A DNA stretch of 64,000 nucleotides from Heterocephalus glaber. Taxonomy: Eukaryota; Chordata; Mammalia; Rodentia; Bathyergidae. Where the stretch lies: positions 12,755,468-12,819,467 of the forward strand of contig NW_004624781.1 of NCBI RefSeq assembly GCF_000247695.1. The letters are read 5' to 3'. Shown here piece by piece: positions 12,186 through 24,567 of the stretch (position 1 is its first letter; every line of letters starts with the position of its first letter). The notes beneath the pieces were generated by a model. That model saw only the letters and a list, made by a program, of their open reading frames with translations, had not been told where the DNA came from and did no database searches. The translations under genes and the position numbers were made by a program.

Positions 12186-14675
12186 CTTGGCATGAGGCAT
12201 CGTATTAAGTGTTCATTGAAACTTTATTGACTTGAAGGGCTTGCTTTATAAATTCAGACAACGGGGTTTTTCAGTGACTCACGTGAGGGGGCTGATGGAT
12301 GCCTTTGAATTAATGACTTTGAATCAATAACTGACTAATCATGTGTTCTACCAGGGAAATGAGTTACTTGGCCACTGATGACTTGATGTTTTAGAAATCT
12401 CTACCCACTCACTATATGGGAAGCCCGCATAAATGTGTTTCTATCTATAGCACAGAGTGGCTGTTGGCTTTGAGGACATGCTGTGAAGGGTGTTTATGAA
12501 ATAATACTGGGGGTCTGACTGGAAATCTCCTCCTCTGCTAATCACCACTTCAATGTTAAAGGAATAATGCAATAGCCTCTCATTATTAGAAATAAGATTT
12601 TTCCCCTTTCCTCTGCTTAATTAAGGCAAAAAAGACATTGTTATAAAATTGTTTAAATTGTTATAAAATCGTTTTACCTCTTCTATACCTAATACCATCA
12701 CATTGTCTTATATTGAAGTTCAGCATTTGGAACAATCAGTTGTTAATACATTCAGACTGAATGTACAATTCTTTGTTCTACTTGAAGAAAATCTGCCCTG
12801 AAAATGCTGACATTGTTTACCAATAAGGCCCCAGATTTTTGAGCTATTTATCCTAAGACAAGGCATCATTTCTAGCCACTTGGCTGATGAAAATAGTTCC
12901 TGTCCAGCTTTCTCTGCACTCATTTGGTCCAACTTTCTTCAAGCTTGCTTTTCCTCAAAGACCACCCTCAAATGTGTTTGGCATTTTGAATCCTTGGATT
13001 AGGGGCCCAGACTTTTGTGCCAGACTGGTGGCAGCACAGGACTGTGTGTCGCTATCTTGAGTGAGGTTTGGCCTTCAGCAGCCCCTCTATGCGGTGTTTG
13101 TGGGTTGTGGTGGGGACATTGGTCTCAGGGCTCAACCCCTCCCCACAAATGTGACACGGGCCTGTCGCCCTGTGCACTGTCTCCGTTGATGGAGCCAGGG
13201 AAAGTGGCTCAGCAGTGTTGGCAATTTGGCAGAATTCACCAACTATGAAAATGTTCCATGTTTTGCCTAGTAAGTCCATTAAAAACATACAAAAGTGGTC
13301 CTACCAGTACAACCTAGAAAAGAAAAAAGAAAGACTATTGTAGCTAAAAATATAAGAAGGAAATGATGTAAAAATAGAGAATAGTCTGTATGTGGAATGA
13401 TCTGAGCCTTATGAAAAATTCTGTGCATATTTTCTTTATCACTCTTGCCCCAGGTCTATGAAAAATCGTAGACTCTTGGACTAGCATTTGAGGACCAAAG
13501 ATCTGCTGGAGCCCTGTGTCTCTCCATGGTCTGTTAAATAAGATGGCATTTTTTTCCCTGTGTTTTTTGTATCATAGCTTTGTATCTCCATGCATTTTGA
13601 AAATTAGCCATTGGCCACACCTTCAGCACCCAGGGTTGTGTGGGTGGCAGCCATGATCTCTACCTGAATTATGCAGGAGGAGTGGGAGAGAGCATTCAAG
13701 GGACATCCGGAGTTCCCACCCTACTCCCTCCAGCAAATAGCCAAGGTCTCCCCAGGTGCATCCCACTGGAAAAGATATAAAGTAGAAGCTATTTCAGTGC
13801 ACAATTAGGCCAGATTCTCACCTGAAATAACTAAAATATGTTTTCTTTGTATCTAAAATTCCCTTATCTCAGTTCTTTTGATTTAGGAAAGTTTTTAGCT
13901 ACTTAGCATGCAATCGGGCCTGGTCGCCCATTTCGAACCTGACCTTTTCAGCAGTTCTCTTAAATAATTTGCCTTTAAGAACTCTGTTAGGAAATTTAGA
14001 GGAGCAGCTACAATTTCTCTATTCTAACCCAAGTTGCTGATTCAGGATTAGTCTAGAACAGTCCGAAAGAGATGTTCTATCCCCTCCTGTGAGTGTCTCC
14101 TTAACTAGGTCATTACCAGAATTTATATCATCTAGTGAAAAGTCAAGAATTCATGAAACATCTCTTTACGTAGCAGGTTATTAACAGTTCAGGAAAATGG
14201 TGCTTACATCTGGAGCTCATACGCCATGGAATTCCTATTTCTTGGGTGGTCAGAAGCTTGGTGGGTTGGGAGGGACTGGTGGGCAGATTGTAGCTTTGGC
14301 TTACATCCTTGGGCAGCTCTTTTATTCTTTGTTGTGTGCAGTGGTCAGCCCCTGTAGGACAAGGTGGCATTAACAGCATTCCCTCTACAACTGAGGGAAG
14401 GGAGCTCTCTTCTCCAGGGGAACATTGTGTTTGCCCATGTTTGGTTTTATCGTAGATGGATGCACATAAGAATAGAATCCTCCTCTTCTGAAATAGGATG
14501 GGTCAGCGGTGCTGTATGTCTTGGGTTGGGCTTATCTTGGGTTGGGCTTACTGTAAGAATCGATATATTCATTTAGCATGCGAATCTAAAACAAGAGACA
14601 GATCTTATCCATTTGTCTTCATTAAGTTCCCTCCGAGTAGGAAGGATGCTAAAACATGCCTACTAAGGAAGATGG

Positions 14676-14866
14676 ATTTTTTTCTCTCCAAGACTGGGGA
14701 TTCAACCCAGGGCTTTTTCACTGAGCTACAACCCCAACCCTTTTTTTCATATATTATTCTGTGACAGGGGCTTACTAAATTGCCCATGCTGAGCTCGGAT
14801 TTCCAGTCCTCCTGCCTTAGCCTCCCAGAGTGCTGAGATTATAGGCGTGTGCCAGCATGCCAGGAT
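14676..14866 (-). mobile_element. ID-B1 fused SINE
   Basis: ctggggattcaacccagggc and ctgagctacaaccccaaccc, followed by reversed B1 (cctcctgccttagcctccca, gcgtgtgccagcatgccagg). Confidence 0.8.
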
Positions 14867-15034
14867 TTTTGAGTGTACAACGAATGCAAAGTCCAAGTTA
14901 GAAGAGACCACAGAGCTAATCCAACTTTCCTTGACCCTGCATTAAATCCTTGCATTGCTAATTTAGAGTTGACAGAGAAATCATGGGGTGCCTAGGTACT
15001 TTTGATTTTCAGATAAATAACAAATAACTTAGTA

Positions 15035-15113
15035 GGGCCAGGGATTTAGCTCAGTGGTTCCACCACCTGCAAGGTCCCGAGTTTGATCCCCGGTACCAAA
15101 AACAAAAAAACAA
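15035..15113 (+). mobile_element. ID SINE with target duplication
   Basis: gggccagggatttagctcag, cgagtttgatccccggtacc, A-tail; acaaataacttagta repeats on both sides. Confidence 0.85.
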
Positions 15114-15334
15114 AACAAATAACTTAGTAAAGTGTGTTCCAAATATGACTTAAGGCATACTTACCTTTTGGCATACTTATACTTAAAAGATTAGTGTTTA
15201 TTTGACTCTCAAACTAGGTAATAACTAGGTATTCTGTTCTTTAATTTACTAAGTCTGATTAACTCCACAAATAACAGTCCCTGCTGATTGTAGAAAGATG
15301 TCATTGCTTTTTGCTTAAGAGCTTGGGTTTGAAA

Positions 15335-15460
15335 AATAGTTCTGTAGTAACTAGCTTGTGCCTTTGAACAAGTTTTAAAATTTCTTTATACTTCACTTTC
15401 CTCGTAGTAAAATAGGGTTAACCATAGTAATAGCATTGTTGTCAGTTGTGTATATTAGTA
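15335..15460 (-). mobile_element. MIR SINE fragment
   Basis: ttcactttcctcgtagtaaa atagggttaa with tgcctttgaacaagttt upstream. Confidence 0.55.
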
Positions 15461-16064
15461 TATGTGTGTGGTTTGATTATTTTATCAGCACTCATTGAGT
15501 CTTGGGTACAGTGTCATGGACCTTTCTTATGTACTGAATGATTTTTAATGATAGTACATTTATCTGTGTTGAGTTGTACCTCGAAGAAAGGAGGTCACCA
15601 AACTGCCATTGATCTCATCTGACTTTGGCAACTGGGAAACACCTTCCGGTCTCCAGACTCCAATCTCGAGACTCATGGCCCCTTTTCCATAACTCTGTGG
15701 TCTCTTATGGTTATGATTCTGTCTCAACATTTTCTTTTAATGCCATAGACACCCCTAGACCAGAACTGGGAACCTCTGCTGTGTTCTTAGACCACCCCCT
15801 CCTTTCTGCTACCAGTTCATCTTCAACTTGGGGCATCTTTCTGGTCAGTGATGAAGGAATCAAAAAGCAACCAAATCATATAGAATTTTTACCTTCCTGT
15901 ATAAATATATATTTAATTATATGACCCATCCCACACTCATCCATTTCAATAATAACAATGCTGCATCTCATGCAAATGAAAATGCTACAATTGAAACATA
16001 CATTGTGGTTTCAGAGGTATTCACATGTGACAAGACCCATGTCTTAAAGATGTGAAGTAAGGAA

Positions 16065-16240
16065 ACAGCGTTTGCTCGGTGCAGGCATTGTGCTGAGCAT
16101 TTTGTATTGATTGTTTTGCTTCATTCCTCAGTGAGGCTGTGAACCTCGTTCTGTCTCATCTCTGTCAGCCATGGCTTAGCCATGTGATCTGCCCAAGGTC
16201 GGAGCAGAACAGGGCTCTGGAGCCAGGCACCCTGGGCTGC
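16065..16240 (+). mobile_element. MIR SINE
   Basis: gtttgctcggtgcaggcatt gtgctgagcatttt and ctgcccaaggtcggagcaga. Confidence 0.55.
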
Positions 16241-16408
16241 TTTATTGGACATGCAGTTCCTAGCATATTAATGTCCTCTTGGGGAAGAAAATCTCATTGT
16301 TTTATATATTTTACTATTTAAGACTACTTATTTATCAGTAACTTTATTTAACTCTTTATGTGTAAAGTTTTGAAACATTTTTATTTTAATGGCTGTAAGA
16401 ACGACTTG

Positions 16409-16536
16409 AGCGAGGCACAGTGGTTCCAGATGATAGTCCCAGCCCTTGGGAGGCTGAGGCTGGAGAATCCCTTGAGCCCAGGAGTGTGAGCCTAGCCCAG
16501 CCCTCGTTAAGGCCTTGTCTCAAAACAAAAATCCCA
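16409..16536 (+). mobile_element. B1/Alu-like SINE, diverged
   Basis: ggcacagtggttcca, gtcccagcccttgggaggct, ccttgagcccaggag and an A-rich end. Confidence 0.65.
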
Positions 16537-16623
16537 AATGAACAAAGGAACCCTTCTGGATGTCTGTGTTTGTTTCCGTTGGCATTGTCATAGTTTTGTA
16601 TTCCCTTCTTGAGAAGAAGTGGG

Positions 16624-16743
16624 GGGTTTTGTTGTTTTTGAGACTGATTTTGCTGTTTAGTCCCGGCTGACCTTGAACTTGGCCGTCTTCCTGCCTCAGT
16701 CTCCCAAGTAGCTGAGGTTATAGGTGTGCACCATCATGCCTAA
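16624..16743 (-). mobile_element. B1 SINE, diverged
   Basis: Reversed B1: ttgagactgattttgctg, cttcctgcctcagtctccca, ataggtgtgcaccatcatgc. Confidence 0.7.
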
Positions 16744-17420
16744 GGGGAATTCTTTTTATGTTATAATATTTCATTTACTTGGGCACATTAAAATGTGTTG
16801 TATAAAACTGTTACGACCCAACGTAAATATGCCCTGTCGGAGAAGCCTTCCTGGATTCCCCAAACAGCAGTATAACCTCTTCTTCCCCTATCCTGACCTA
16901 TTTGGGTTGGTAATTTTCTTCTAAGTAGTGCTTTATTGGTATCATTCAATTCCCTTAAGCTTCAAAAAAGCAAGACTGTTCAGTGCATGTAGCACTGCTC
17001 TATTTGTTAAATACGTAAATATGTCCTTGGTCTACTTAAGAGATACAGTTCCAAGGAAAAAATATGTGTTGGAGGGGGGAGAGGATAGCTGTTTTTTGCA
17101 ATCCTTGGCCATTTCTGTTCTGTTTTCTTTTTTCTTGGTTCTACATGTTACTGGTCTGGAAAGAAAATGTCTTAATTTATTTAAAATAATGATTTCTTTT
17201 TGTAGCACCTTGGCAATTAAATGTATTGTTCTTCTTGAGGAAGAAGAACAAAGCCCAAGCTAGTTGGATAATTGCTTTTGTCTCTCTTTGTAATCATTTA
17301 GAAAACAAGTACATGAGCTTTTCATTTGGACAGTCCTTATGCATTCTTGATAACATCTGGTTACTTAATTTGAAAAATGTGTCTCTGTGAAGATTAATGG
17401 TGGACCTTAACCGGGTTTAA

Positions 17421-17561
<141 letters not shown>

Positions 17562-18599
17562 TGATGCATAAATAGTTTTTCTTGAAGCTGACAACACATT
17601 TGCATTTTCTTGTGAATTATTCAAAATGAGGAGCTCCAGTAAAGGACATTGTTTGGTTTTAATGACATGCTGTTCTTGAGAGTGTAGATAGAGAAGCATC
17701 AAATCAAGCCTTATTTATATACAAAATTAGTGACATGAGACTTAGGGGTCCCCACAGTTTGAGGGTGATCTTCCTCTTTCCATATGTGCCACCACATTCT
17801 GGGGAATAAAAAGCAGTGATGGGTAAAAAGCAGATACCATAGTGTGATTTAATTAGATCGTTTGGAATAAGGACCTTAATAAGCTGTAGCTATGACTTGA
17901 TAATGAAAAATGAATCTTTTGTCACTCCCTGTGTTAATGTTCAAACTCAGCTTTAGAGCCACTTGGGCAGTGGGCTAAAAATGGAAGCTTAATGTTATTT
18001 ACACTATGGCTTGTTATGTCCCTCTGCCTGCCCATCCCTGAATCTTCTTTCTTTTCCTCTCCCTTCCCGTTCTGCTGTGCAGCAGAAAGGTGCATTCATG
18101 AATCCTGACCCCGGAAGGCACACAAGAGTGAGGCCCCCACGTGCATAGTTGGAGTGGAGGCAGCTCACCAGGGCCGGAGCCCGCCTGCTGCCGCCAGATG
18201 AGTGGTGTGGGGTGCTGGGGCTAGAGGAGCTGCCACGCGAGAGACCTTTGATAATGGTGCCTTTCTGGGAGCCCAGCACAAGGGAGACACTGTCAGCCAC
18301 CAGGCCCTGGCCTAGGCCCTGTCAGAGGACCTGGGGTGGTAGGCGCGGAGCTGGCTGGGCAGTATCCTTCCAGGTCTCTGGAAAGGGTTGCTGCGAAGGG
18401 CCTGTTAGCTCATTCATCTTCCCAAGCGTTCTCGACAGATTGAGATGTCAAGATGTCATAGTAATTTTGAAAATATATTTATTTTTATTGCTAAGAAGTA
18501 GGAGTGTTGTACAATTAGTCTTTATCGTTGTTTACCACACGTGTGACATTATTTACAGTGTGCGTTTGCAGCAGTAATAAGCAGCCCGGATGCTGGCTG

Positions 18600-18700
18600 T
18601 ATCTTACTCTTACTCTCCTGTTTCACAAATGAGGGAACTTGAGGCTCAGAGGTGAAGTACTGGAGTCTGCTGAGTGAGGAGTTGCAGTCAGGTCTTAATG
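18600..18700 (+). mobile_element. MIR SINE fragment
   Basis: cctgtttcacaaatgaggga acttgaggctcagagg. Confidence 0.65.
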
Positions 18701-19334
18701 AGTGCAGGGTTTGGGAGGGAGGAGTAGGGTAGAGGAAATGCCCACTCCCGGATTCTCACAGGTAGTTAGCTCAGAGGCTCTGGGAGACTAAGGATGGGAA
18801 GTGAATTTGAAAAGTACAGGGTGCCATGGAAAGGCCGACTGCAACTTTGATGAAGCAGGTTTCACACTTTTCTGAACACTGTTTTCCTCTCTTACCAGTA
18901 GGACTCACTACATTGCTTCCCATTTTCCATCCTCTTCTTTCTTAAAATCCTCTATGAGCTGTTTTCAAAGAGGCATGCAAAGTAATCCCGCAGTAGCAGG
19001 CTGGGCTAAGAGAAGCCCACTTCCGACCACGTCCTGAGGTCCTAGTCAGGCACCCACACCCCGTAAGGCAGGTTGGACACCTTACTCTGGTCCCTGTGTG
19101 GCACTTCCCAGGTGGCCAGTCCTAGAGTGGCCTCCTCTCCTGACTGTTCAGTCCCCCTCCAGGCCCTGTGTCCCTCGCCCTGAGCTCTGATCTTGTAGGG
19201 CCTGGCACTGAGAAGCAATTTGCCAGCCAGGCAGCTTTTCCTGTCCCATAATGAGACTCAAGGGTAGACTAAGTCATGCCTTTCCTTCCCATATTACTGT
19301 ACCTTTTCAATTGCCTTTCCCTGCCCTCCTCTCC

Positions 19335-19400
19335 TTTACTTGTGAAATCTGTGGCCTAAGTATTATTGACCCCACTTTAGAGATGGGAAAGACAGGATCT
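19335..19400 (+). mobile_element. MIR SINE fragment
   Basis: attattgaccccactttaga gatgggaaagaca. Confidence 0.45.
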
Positions 19401-20276
19401 AGATGTCTTCTCACCTTGTATCTGCTGTTCTTTCTACTCTTAGGTGGACTAACCTTAAATTTAAGAAGTTGTCTTTTTCCAGCTATTGCAACCACGTGAA
19501 ATATTTTTCTTTTTGGTAGTTTTTGAGGGAGTGGCGAAAGTGGGTGCCAAAAAACTGAATAGGGCTGAAATCAAGCTGAGAGAGTGAATTTACTAGGTAT
19601 GGAGAACAGTTTGGTTTTGGATTATGCATAGATAAGCAGTCTCAGGCCACTGTCCAAACCCAGGACATTTTCTGCCCTTTATGCAGTAGGATTTTTCTGT
19701 CCAATAAAGATGAAGCAAGCTGGCCAAGCCAGTTTATCCCTATAAAGAACCATACCTCCTACCCTCTTCTTCCAGAAAATTTTAAGTTTTTCTCCTCCTC
19801 CATAGATAGATTCACTTAGTTCCTTCTGCGATCCCAGAATCTGCAACTGGCATCTTAGAAAAGATTACATAGGAACTTGGAATTCTAGTCGAAGCCAGAC
19901 CCAGGTGATTGTATTTCTGTCTTCAGTCTGTGGCCAAGTGTCCCCAGAAGCATTCAGGGGTGGAATGTGGCTACAGAGGCGTGCTCTGGTGGAAGGGTGT
20001 GGTGTTGGAGTTTGAGACACAGGTCATGTCTGAAGGCTGAATCACACGCATGTGCCCATGGAAGAGCTCCAAAGAGCTCCGTCTTAACTTTCTTAGGGTA
20101 TAACTTCATCACCTAGGGAATTTTATGATCTTGTGTCGTGCGACCTTTCTGATGTAATCATAGACATTGCAATGCAGTGATGGATTCATTTCCAAGGCCA
20201 AGAGAAGAAATTCACTGTGTGGGTCTATTTAATCATTTTTTGTTTGTTTCTTTTTTTTTTTTCTTTTCTTTCCTAG

Positions 20277-20371
20277 GCACAGTATGAAAACCCGCCACAT
20301 ATCTATGCCCTCGCAGACAGCATGTACAGGAACATGATCATCGACAGGGAGAACCAGTGTGTCATCATCAG
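20277..20371 (+). CDS. MYO1E: MYO1E exon 4 (residues 80-110 plus two bases of S111)
   Basis: 95 nt, enters in phase 0 and leaves after AG of a serine codon. It encodes [20 protein letters not shown] followed by the [10 protein letters not shown] strand that runs into the P-loop. A long T-rich tract precedes the acceptor (tttctttcctag), and the donor is AG|gtatga. The serine completed by exon 5 is the one before GESGAGKT. Splitting a codon beside the P-loop between two exons fits a class I myosin head. Confidence 0.96.
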
Positions 20372-20959
20372 GTATGAGAAAGAGGCCTGTCTGTAGATGT
20401 GGAGGATGTCAGGCCCACTGTCCCCAGAAGGACCGGTTTTGCAACAGCTGCTGACGTTGGAGGCTGGTTAATGTGTCACGCTGGCTGCTGGCTGGATTTA
20501 CTTTATAGCTATGCCATCTAATGCCAGATTGTAAAAGCTTTCTGTTTCCATGGGCTGCCTGTTTATGTACCTCTTGCTTAAAGCATTAAAACTTTAGGGC
20601 ACATGATGCCAGTCAGACCTTTCTGATCATCAAGTAAAATATGCCATCATGGCCCTGGATGACAGTCGTAAAACATCATGCTTCCACTGACTATACAGGG
20701 CTTCACTGGGTGTAGGAGACCTTGTGTTCCAGAAGTGTAATAATTGTGTCACTCTTTTGTCAACTGGAATCCTTTCCCCTGGACCTACTTCTTCTTTCTT
20801 TAATAATTTAGTACTTGGAGTTTAAACTTTCTGGATATACTTTGGTCATTTGCTTTGAAGTTTTGAGGCCATTACCAGTAGATGCCAGCATTAGGTAGCT
20901 ATATTTTGTAATCCATTTAACCTAACGCATTCTGAGTGTGGGCTGGGTCTAAGTGCTTT

Positions 20960-21350
20960 TAGATTTATTTACTATTATGAACATTCACATACAGGTAGAC
21001 ATAGGGAGTATAAACACCTGTATTCCCATCACTTAGAATTTGACACTTAGCATTTTGTCCCCAAAACACTCAACATAATCATTTTGTCCTATATTTTTAT
21101 ATCCATCACTTTTAGTTTTTTTAAACCATAAGCCTTTTTAAAAAGCTTTTTATTATGGATATTCACAAACATTACAAAATTAGAAAGAATAGCACAGTAT
21201 GTTTCTCTGTATCATCAACTGGCAACCTATGGTCAGTCCTGTTTTTAGTCCTCATGTCTTCCCTACTTGCTTATTTGAAGCAAATCCCTTTATCAGTTAT
21301 TAGTGTGTGCCTCTAAAAGATACTTCTTATCACAACAGAAAAATGAGTAA
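20960..21350. repeat. Ancient interspersed repeat
   Basis: Two similar passages (atgaacattcacatacaggt... and ttattatggatattcacaaa...) followed by caactggcaacctatggtca and gaagcaaatccctttatca, a wording common to old LINE/DNA relics. Family not identified. Confidence 0.35.
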
Positions 21351-21353
21351 CTC

Positions 21354-21440
21354 TTGGGGCAGGGGTCGAGCTCAATGGTAGAGCATATGGTTAATATGTG
21401 TAAGACCCTAGGTGTGATCCCCAATACTACCACTAAAAAA
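21354..21440 (+). mobile_element. ID SINE, old
   Basis: tggggcaggggtcgagctca, ggtgtgatccccaatactac, A-run. Confidence 0.65.
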
Positions 21441-21918
21441 AAATTCTTTTGTTGTCATCTGAAATTATTAGTATTGTGACTTCATGATGGCCATATAAAT
21501 TCTTTTTTATAGCTTTAAAAAAAATTTTTTTGGATCCAAACAAAGCCTACAATTGCACCTGGTTGCTCTGTCTCTTAAGTTGTTCAGTCATGAACTATTA
21601 TTCTTTGTTGTTGCTCTCTTGACATTGACTTTGTAAAGAAAAGGATCCTCCAGGCTCTTCTACAATCTGGCACTGGCTGATTGTGCCTGGTGGTGACACT
21701 TAAATATCCCACTGTTGCCTGTACTTTTCTGTTAATCATTAGTTAAATCTAAAAGCTTGATCAGGTTCAGTTTGGGGCAGAAAATACTTCATCAATAACA
21801 CTGTGAACTTGGTTCCCGCTGGTCTCTCTGTGATTTTGAGATTGTCAGTGGACCTGACCATTATAAATTCCCATTTCACTGTCTTCCTTAACTAGTAATT
21901 GAAAAAATAGTTGTTTTC

Positions 21919-22062
21919 AGCCAGGTGTGGTGGTACACACCTGTAATCCCAGCACTTGGGAGGCTGAGGCAGGAAGATCGAAAGGCCAGCCTGGGGCTAC
22001 ATAGTGAGTTCATGGCCAGCCTAAACTACATAGTGAGACCCTGTCTTAAAAAAGACAAACCA
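21919..22062 (+). mobile_element. B1 SINE with internal duplication
   Basis: agccaggtgtggtggtacac and aatcccagcacttgggaggc, then two copies of the ggccagcct..actacatagtgag segment, the internal duplication typical of rodent B1. Confidence 0.88.
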
Positions 22063-22156
22063 GGGGCCGGGGATTTAGCTCAGTGGTTCCAGCGCCTGAC
22101 TCGCAAGTCCAAGGACCCAAGTTCGAGCCCCGGTACCAAAAAAAAAAGAAAAAAGA
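22063..22156 (+). mobile_element. ID SINE joined to the B1 tail
   Basis: ggggccggggatttagctca, aagttcgagccccggtacca, A-tail. The repeat ttgttttc lies before the B1 (21911-21918) and after this ID, so the two behave as one insertion or the ID entered the B1 tail. Confidence 0.85.
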
Positions 22157-22491
22157 GTTGTTTTCTAATTCTATTTCTTCTGCTTGTGTTAGTTAGAGTT
22201 ATTTTATTTCACCACACTGCAAACTAGATAAAGAGCTGGATTCATTGTCTTTACTTACCACTTTTCAAAGTTTTTGCCCTAGGAGCCTCCCCAGGTAATA
22301 TATTTTATTTTCAGTATTATTTCAAACTAGTGAATTTAGAATATTTTGTTTCTTTATATTGCAGTTATTCTCTTAGAGGCTTAAATGATCTTATCTTTGC
22401 CTGGGAGAGGCCTTTGTGTGGGTACTAACTCCTTCTGACATGTCCTAGCAGTCTCTGATAATGTTCTCATTTAAGATGTTCCAAGCTCAGG

Positions 22492-22572
22492 CTGAGCTGT
22501 AGCTCAGTGGTGGAGCCCTTGCTAATCATGTATGAGGCCCTGCAGCTCCATCCCCAGGACCCTAAAACCATT
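22492..22572 (+). mobile_element. ID SINE, old
   Basis: ggctgagctgtagctcagtg, tgaggccctgcagctccatc. Confidence 0.7.
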
Positions 22573-22579
22573 AAAAAGG

Positions 22580-22665
22580 GGGGAGAGATTTAGCTCAGTG
22601 GTGCTGCACCTGCCTCGAAAGCACAAGGTCATGAGTTGGATCCCCGGTACTGCCAAAAATAAAAA
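22580..22665 (+). mobile_element. ID SINE
   Basis: gagagatttagctcagtggt, tgagttggatccccggtact. gttccaagctca/gttccaagttca flank this and the preceding ID together. Confidence 0.8.
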
Positions 22666-22928
22666 AGTTCCAAGTTCACCTTGTGCATTTCCTGCCCAAG
22701 ATCTGAAATCAACCATTTGACCATTTCTCCAAGGGGTCTTGACTCCTTTTCACAGGACACAGTATTTAGCAGCACTAGTCTGGACACCAGGAGTGCTCAC
22801 TGCCTTATCTTGTCAGTGCTTTTGCTCTTTTCAGAGGACAGAACTAGAGAATGTGAATTCTTTCTTAGAAAAATGAAACATGAGTTTATACCACTATTTC
22901 TGGCTTGTTCTTAAGATTTTAGAAAATT

Positions 22929-23130
22929 TTGTTTTTGCAGTACTGGGGATTGAACCCATGGCCTTCATACTGCACTACACCCGTTTGTTTGTTTGTTTGT
23001 TTGTTTACTTAATTTTGAGATCAGACATCACTAAGTCACTAAGTTACCCAGGCTGGGCTTGAATTTGCAATCCACCTGCCTCAGCTACCTGGAGTGCTGG
23101 GTTTACAAGGATGAACCACCATGCCCAGAT
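22929..23130 (-). mobile_element. ID-B1 fused SINE
   Basis: gtactggggattgaacccat, an internal TTTG run, then reversed B1 (ctgggcttgaatttgcaatc, gatgaaccaccatgcccaga). Confidence 0.75.
22983..23006. repeat. (TTTG)n microsatellite
   Basis: Five to six tandem tttg units at the ID/B1 junction. Confidence 0.85.
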
Positions 23131-23488
23131 AAAATTGTAGGGCTTTTAAACTTTTTTGATTTTTATATTTGTATTGCATTTCTCTTAGCTGAAAATCTTG
23201 GTTCCTAATGACATTAACACAATTATTTGCATTATACTGTATGGGATATGTGATAGACATCATCTATAACAGGTAAAACACATAGTGTATAACATAATGC
23301 GATTAAGCGAATAAGTAATTTGTTAATGCTTTAAAATAACAAGGTCAGCATTATTTGTAGCAATACTGAATTCAATTTTAAATCTTTGTTGTTCCTTTTT
23401 GTCTAAAAACCCAATACAGTGGCAAAGTAATGACACAAGAAAGGATTATTTTCAGTGACTTTTAAACCCAGTGTTTTGGCCATACATA

Positions 23489-23599
23489 CAGTGGTACCTT
23501 GGTCAGGTAACTTAATTCTTTCCACTCTTCTGGTTGCAATTGAGTGAATTGGGCAAGAGCCAAATCAAAGAATTGAGGTCTTGAACTGAGGCACCACTG
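23489..23599. mobile_element. 111-bp MITE with TA target duplication
   Basis: Ends cagtggtaccttgg and, inverted, cagtggtgcctcag; flanked by TA at 23487-23488 and 23600-23601. Much of the element is an imperfect palindrome (aattctttcc...caaagaatt). TcMar-type by ends and TA duplication; no transposase. Confidence 0.65.
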
Positions 23600-23601
23600 T
23601 A

Positions 23602-23795
23602 CTTCCGTTCATGAACACTTTTGTTTGCAAATAATTTGGTTCACAAACAGAAGCATTTAGCAAAATTTTGTTTTTGTTTGCAAACTCTGCATCAGGTGAA
23701 ACACGACTGCGACCATCTTTCCCACATAAACACAAACGTGGCCATATTTTCCAAGATTGTGGAACAAATTAAGTTCATGAACCGAGGCATCACTG
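23602..23795. mobile_element. About 195-bp MITE, adjoining copy
   Basis: Aligns along its whole length with 55608-55803 at roughly 80 percent by eye. Shared phrases are acttttgtttgcaaa, caaaattttgtttttgtttg and agttcatgaaccgaggcatc. Its right end is the same terminal sequence as in the 111-bp element and is followed by TA. Its left end is eroded where it abuts that element. Confidence 0.6.
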
Positions 23796-23920
23796 TATTT
23801 ATGTTTAAAATGTTGAGGGTGTTTTTTTTTTTTTTAATGTTGAGTTTTAAAAGTCACTGAAAATAATCCTTTCCTCTGTCTTGAATGTGTTACCCTGACT
23901 AGAGTTAACTTCCTTATTCC

Positions 23921-24004
23921 ACTTTTTTTTGGTATCGGAGATTGAACTTGGGACCTTGAGCTTGCGAGGCGGGTGGTGGCACCCACTGAGCTAAATCTCC
24001 GGCC
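23921..24004 (-). mobile_element. ID SINE with target duplication
   Basis: T-run, gtatcggagattgaacttgg, tgagctaaatctccggcc; ccttattccactttt repeats on both sides. Confidence 0.88.
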
Positions 24005-24489
24005 CCTTATTCCACTTTTGATTGTGGCCATTTAAAATGTTTAAATTTCATTTTATTTTCTAATTTTGTAAAATATTTACATGGCTCCAAAATGAAAATC
24101 ATAAAGCACAAACCCCTGGCTGGTTTCAAGGTAAATACAGATCTCAGGTATGGCAAGGTCCAAGTACATTGTGGGACATTTTATTCTTAGATTTTTCCAC
24201 GTAGATCTCTGAAAAAGGAAAGCATTTTCTCTAGCCCAGGGCCACTGTCACGACTGGAAAATTAATAATAGTTCTTCAGTATCATCTGAAACCTAGCAAT
24301 CTTTGCTTATATTTCTCTAGTTGTTTCAAACTTGTTCTTTCCTGCTGCTTTATGCAAATCGAGGAAGGCTGGATGCATTTGGTTATGGATTGTAAATTTA
24401 TTTTTATCCCGCCACAGTTCCCCTTCTACCACCATATTTTACCCTGTGGTGTTGACATTGTGTTGTGGCTGCTGTTGCTGGCTGTTGAA

Positions 24490-24545
24490 CAAAGTCCTCC
24501 TGCATTCGGGGCTTGTGCTCTGCCTGAGCCACACCCCTAGCCCTT
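24490..24545 (-). mobile_element. ID SINE fragment
   Basis: ttgtgctctgcctgagccac acccctagccc resembles the reversed ID head. Confidence 0.45.
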
Positions 24546-24567
24546 CCAACCCTACCCTTCCACGTTG

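Noticed and set aside
18004..18577. Open frames of 98 (-) and 142 (+) codons in a GC-richer patch
   Set aside because: No family resemblance, no A-tail or duplication to suggest a retrocopy, and too few CpGs for an island promoter.
22063..22140. tRNA-like sequence that could be called a tRNA gene
   Set aside because: It is the head of an ID SINE; many copies with A-tails and target duplications exist in the window.
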